Shown here piece by piece: positions 5,305 to 7,188 of a DNA stretch of 7,188 bases (position 1 is the first letter of the stretch; the number at the start of each line of letters is the position of its first letter). The position numbers and the translations under genes were made by a program. The stretch comes from Flavobacteriaceae bacterium (GTDB lineage Bacteria > Bacteroidota > Bacteroidia > Flavobacteriales > Flavobacteriaceae), in the NCBI GenBank assembly GCA_013214275.1, contig JABSPP010000082.1:1-7188 (forward strand), given 5' to 3'. Under the pieces are notes generated by a model, which searched no databases, was not told the DNA's origin, and saw only the letters and a list, made by a program, of their open reading frames with translations.

Positions 5305-6915
5305 ATGTTAGATCCTCAAGCGAAATCGATTTCGTTAACCGACATAGGAATTGAAGATGCCACTATTTTTTATCAATTAACCTCTGATGAACTTCATCAA
5401 ATAACTTTGGAAAAAGGTCAAGGAAGGGAATCCTCTCTTGGAGCGATTGCCGTAAATACAGGGGAGTTTACAGGACGATCTCCTATGGACCGTTTTATTG
5501 TGAAAGATGACATTACCAGTGATAAAGTATGGTGGGGAGATATTAACATTCCATTTGATGCGAGTAATTTTGACCTTTTGTATGATAAGGTAGTTTCATA
5601 TTTATCAGGAAAAGAAGTCTTTGTCCGCGACAGCTATGCTTGTGCTGATGAGGATTACCGACTCAACATCCGCGTGATCAACGAATATCCATGGAGTAAT
5701 ATGTTTGCACACAATATGTTTTTACGTCCTAAGGCGGATGAACTCAAAGATTTTACACCCGAATGGATGGTTATTAACGCTCCAGAATTCATGGCAGATG
5801 CCCAAATTGATGGAACACGCCAGCATAATTTTGCTATTTTAAATTTTACCAAAAAGATTGCTTTGATAGGAGGAACAGGTTATACTGGTGAAATTAAGAA
5901 AGGAATCTTTTCCGCGTTGAACTTTATCCTACCAGTATATCAAAATACCCTACCGATGCATTGTTCTGCAAATGTTGGCAAAGACGGAGATACCGCAATT
6001 TTCTTTGGATTGTCTGGTACAGGAAAGACAACCTTATCTGCGGATCCGAATAGACGACTGATAGGTGATGATGAACATGGGTGGACAGCAGAAAATACGG
6101 TCTTTAATTTTGAAGGAGGCTGTTATGCTAAGGCGATAGATCTATCAAAAGAGAAAGAACCTGAGATTTATAATGCTATCAAAAAAGGGGCGATCTTGGA
6201 AAATGTGATGATGGACACACATGGAGTTGTGGATTTTTCTGATACCACCATCACGCAAAATACACGAGTGAGCTACCCTATATATCACATTGAAAATATT
6301 CAACCTGGATTTGTGGGTAGAAATCCTAAAAATATTTTCTTTCTAACGGCCGATGCTTTTGGTGTGTTACCTCCAATCTCAAAACTAACACCAGCACAAG
6401 CGGCGTACCATTTTATCTCTGGATACACTGCAAAAGTTGCTGGAACTGAAGCGGGAGTTACAGAGCCGCAGCCTAGCTTTTCTGCTTGTTTTGGAGCACC
6501 TTTTATGCCTTTGCATCCCACGAAATACGCAGAGATGTTAAGTGCAAAAATGAAGGAAGCGGGAGTGAATGTTTGGTTGGTTAACACGGGCTGGTCTGGT
6601 GGTATGTATGGTGTAGGAGAGCGAATTAAGTTAGAATATACTAGGGCAATGATTACTGCTGTTTTAAATGGTAACCTTGGAGATTATACTTATGAAGATT
6701 ATCACATTCACTCAGTATTTGGAGTAGCACAACCAAGAACTTGTCTAGGAGTTCCAACGTCGGTGTTGAGTCCGAGAGCCACTTGGAACGACGATAACGC
6801 TTATTATGAAACAGCCTTTAAATTATCCAATGCGTTTCGGGAAAACTTTAAAAAGTTTGAAGAATATGCGAATGAAGAAATCAGAAGAGGTGGTCCGCAG
6901 CGCTATGCTTATTAA
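5305..6915 (+). CDS. pckA: Phosphoenolpyruvate carboxykinase (ATP)
   Basis: A 536-residue ATP-dependent PEP carboxykinase (EC 4.1.1.49), which converts oxaloacetate plus ATP to PEP, CO2 and ADP in the cytosol. This is the entry step of gluconeogenesis, and can run in reverse to fix CO2. Every key site known from the E. coli enzyme is present: Arg58 in GEFTGRSP (substrate), Tyr193 and Lys199 in GYTGEIKKG (Lys binds the Mn ion), His219 in MHCSANV, the P-loop GLSGTGKTT with Lys241 (235-243), the metal-binding Asp255-Asp256 in IGDDEHGW, Arg321 in NTRVSYP, and Arg447 in EYTRAMI. The GTEAGVTEPQPSFSACFGAPF segment (379 onward) is also typical. Length is normal and the frame is intact. Start ATG at 5305 follows a TAnnTTTG box by 33 bp, and a strong terminator lies 128 bp after the stop, so pckA can be its own unit. 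Confidence 0.98.
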   Translation: MLDPQAKSISLTDIGIEDATIFYQLTSDELHQITLEKGQGRESSLGAIAVNTGEFTGRSPMDRFIVKDDITSDKVWWGDINIPFDASNFDLLYDKVVSYLSGKEVFVRDSYACADEDYRLNIRVINEYPWSNMFAHNMFLRPKADELKDFTPEWMVINAPEFMADAQIDGTRQHNFAILNFTKKIALIGGTGYTGEIKKGIFSALNFILPVYQNTLPMHCSANVGKDGDTAIFFGLSGTGKTTLSADPNRRLIGDDEHGWTAENTVFNFEGGCYAKAIDLSKEKEPEIYNAIKKGAILENVMMDTHGVVDFSDTTITQNTRVSYPIYHIENIQPGFVGRNPKNIFFLTADAFGVLPPISKLTPAQAAYHFISGYTAKVAGTEAGVTEPQPSFSACFGAPFMPLHPTKYAEMLSAKMKEAGVNVWLVNTGWSGGMYGVGERIKLEYTRAMITAVLNGNLGDYTYEDYHIHSVFGVAQPRTCLGVPTSVLSPRATWNDDNAYYETAFKLSNAFRENFKKFEEYANEEIRRGGPQRYAY

Positions 6916-7042
6916 TCCAATGTAAAAATATCAATCAATTCAGGTAAAGTGGGTAAAGCATTCCTGTAGATTGCTTTTAAAGATTGCTAGACTAGTCTCT
7001 AGGAATTGGACTCTTCATATATTTTATGCACCTAGAACTAAT
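6916..7042 (+). other. pckA 3' untranslated region
   Basis: About 127 bp between the pckA stop and its terminator, without a credible gene. It contains a direct repeat AGATTGCT (6968-6975 and 6981-6988), and a 10-bp palindrome AGACTAGTCT (6989-6998) that overlaps the end of the second copy. CTAGG (6999-7003, with the C shared) can pair with CCTAG at 7031-7035. These could shape the mRNA 3' end or bind a regulator, but the signals are short. Confidence 0.3.
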
Positions 7043-7072
7043 AAAAAAGCACTTCTTGTGAAGTGCTTTTTT
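7043..7072 (+). terminator. Intrinsic terminator of pckA
   Basis: A perfect 13-bp stem pairs AAAAAAGCACTTC (7043-7055) with GAAGTGCTTTTTT (7060-7072) around a TTGT loop, ending in a T-run. Because the left arm starts with six A, the mirror-image transcript also ends in T, so it may work in both directions and insulate pckA from the gene beginning at 7160. Confidence 0.92.
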
Positions 7073-7120
7073 GTTGATTTTATTAAATGAGTTGTGCTTA
7101 CCATCTGACTAATACTATTT

Positions 7121-7128
7121 TAACTTTG
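7121..7128 (+). promoter_or_regulatory. Promoter box of the gene beginning at 7160
   Basis: TAACTTTG is an exact match to the Bacteroidota -7 consensus TAnnTTTG, just after the pckA terminator and 31 bp before an ATG. A TTA at 7098-7100 stands 20 bases upstream as a possible -33 box, one base off. A second consensus match, TAAATTTG at 7140-7147, is probably too close to the start codon. Confidence 0.45.
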
Positions 7129-7159
7129 ATATTACTCAATAAATTTGTATATTGATTTC

Positions 7160-7188
7160 ATGGCAAAGCAAATAGATATTAACATAGC
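7160..7188 (+). CDS. Start of an unidentified gene, cut by the window end
   Basis: ATG at 7160 opens a frame reading MAKQIDINI up to the last base. It follows a terminator and a well-placed TAnnTTTG box, which is the main reason for calling it. Nine codons are too few to name the product. Confidence 0.4.

Noticed and set aside
5655..5852. Minus-strand open frame inside pckA
   Set aside because: Antisense to a highly conserved enzyme gene, and its codons mirror pckA constraints.
6300..6587. Minus-strand open frame of 95 codons inside pckA
   Set aside because: Antisense to the conserved C-terminal half of pckA, with no independent evidence.
7026..7061. Tiny open frame (MHLELIKKHFL) over the terminator
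   Set aside because: It is eleven codons long and coincides with the terminator stem; chance.

Overview
The window looks like chromosomal DNA from a marine-type member of the Flavobacteriaceae or a close relative in the Bacteroidota. The evidence is low G+C, no Shine-Dalgarno-like leaders, promoter boxes of the Bacteroidota form TAnnTTTG, and a PEP carboxykinase, S24 regulator and saccharopine dehydrogenase-type protein that all read like flavobacterial versions. The genus cannot be fixed from the sequence alone.

Left part (1-2245): a large minus-strand gene encodes a 715-residue cytoplasmic protein of unknown function. It has a helical and coiled-coil first half, a beta-rich middle and a Ser/Thr/Gln-rich, then Gly/Ser-rich tail. 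It stops abruptly in a charged helix, and the 97 bases after the stop show no clear gene, so it may be a shortened copy of a longer protein.

Middle (2246-3378): a 335-bp divergent control region separates that gene from a plus-strand gene for an XRE/S24 (LexA/CI-like) regulator. The regulator keeps the Ser/Lys catalytic pair and an Ala-Gly cleavage site. The control region holds a good leftward promoter match and a weaker rightward one facing each other, with several inverted repeats over or near them. This is the most interesting part of the window: a candidate repressor-controlled switch driving the unknown protein.

Right part (3379-7188): ordinary metabolism. A saccharopine dehydrogenase-type gene (minus) ends 4 bp from the regulator and is divergent from a small DUF423 membrane-protein gene (plus). 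The ATP-type PEP carboxykinase gene pckA follows on the plus strand and ends at a strong intrinsic terminator. The DUF423 gene and pckA share an exact 14-base promoter-like sequence upstream. A new plus-strand gene appears to begin at 7160 and runs off the window. PckA links the TCA cycle to gluconeogenesis; the saccharopine dehydrogenase-type enzyme probably works in lysine metabolism. No RNA gene, CRISPR array or complete mobile element was seen.
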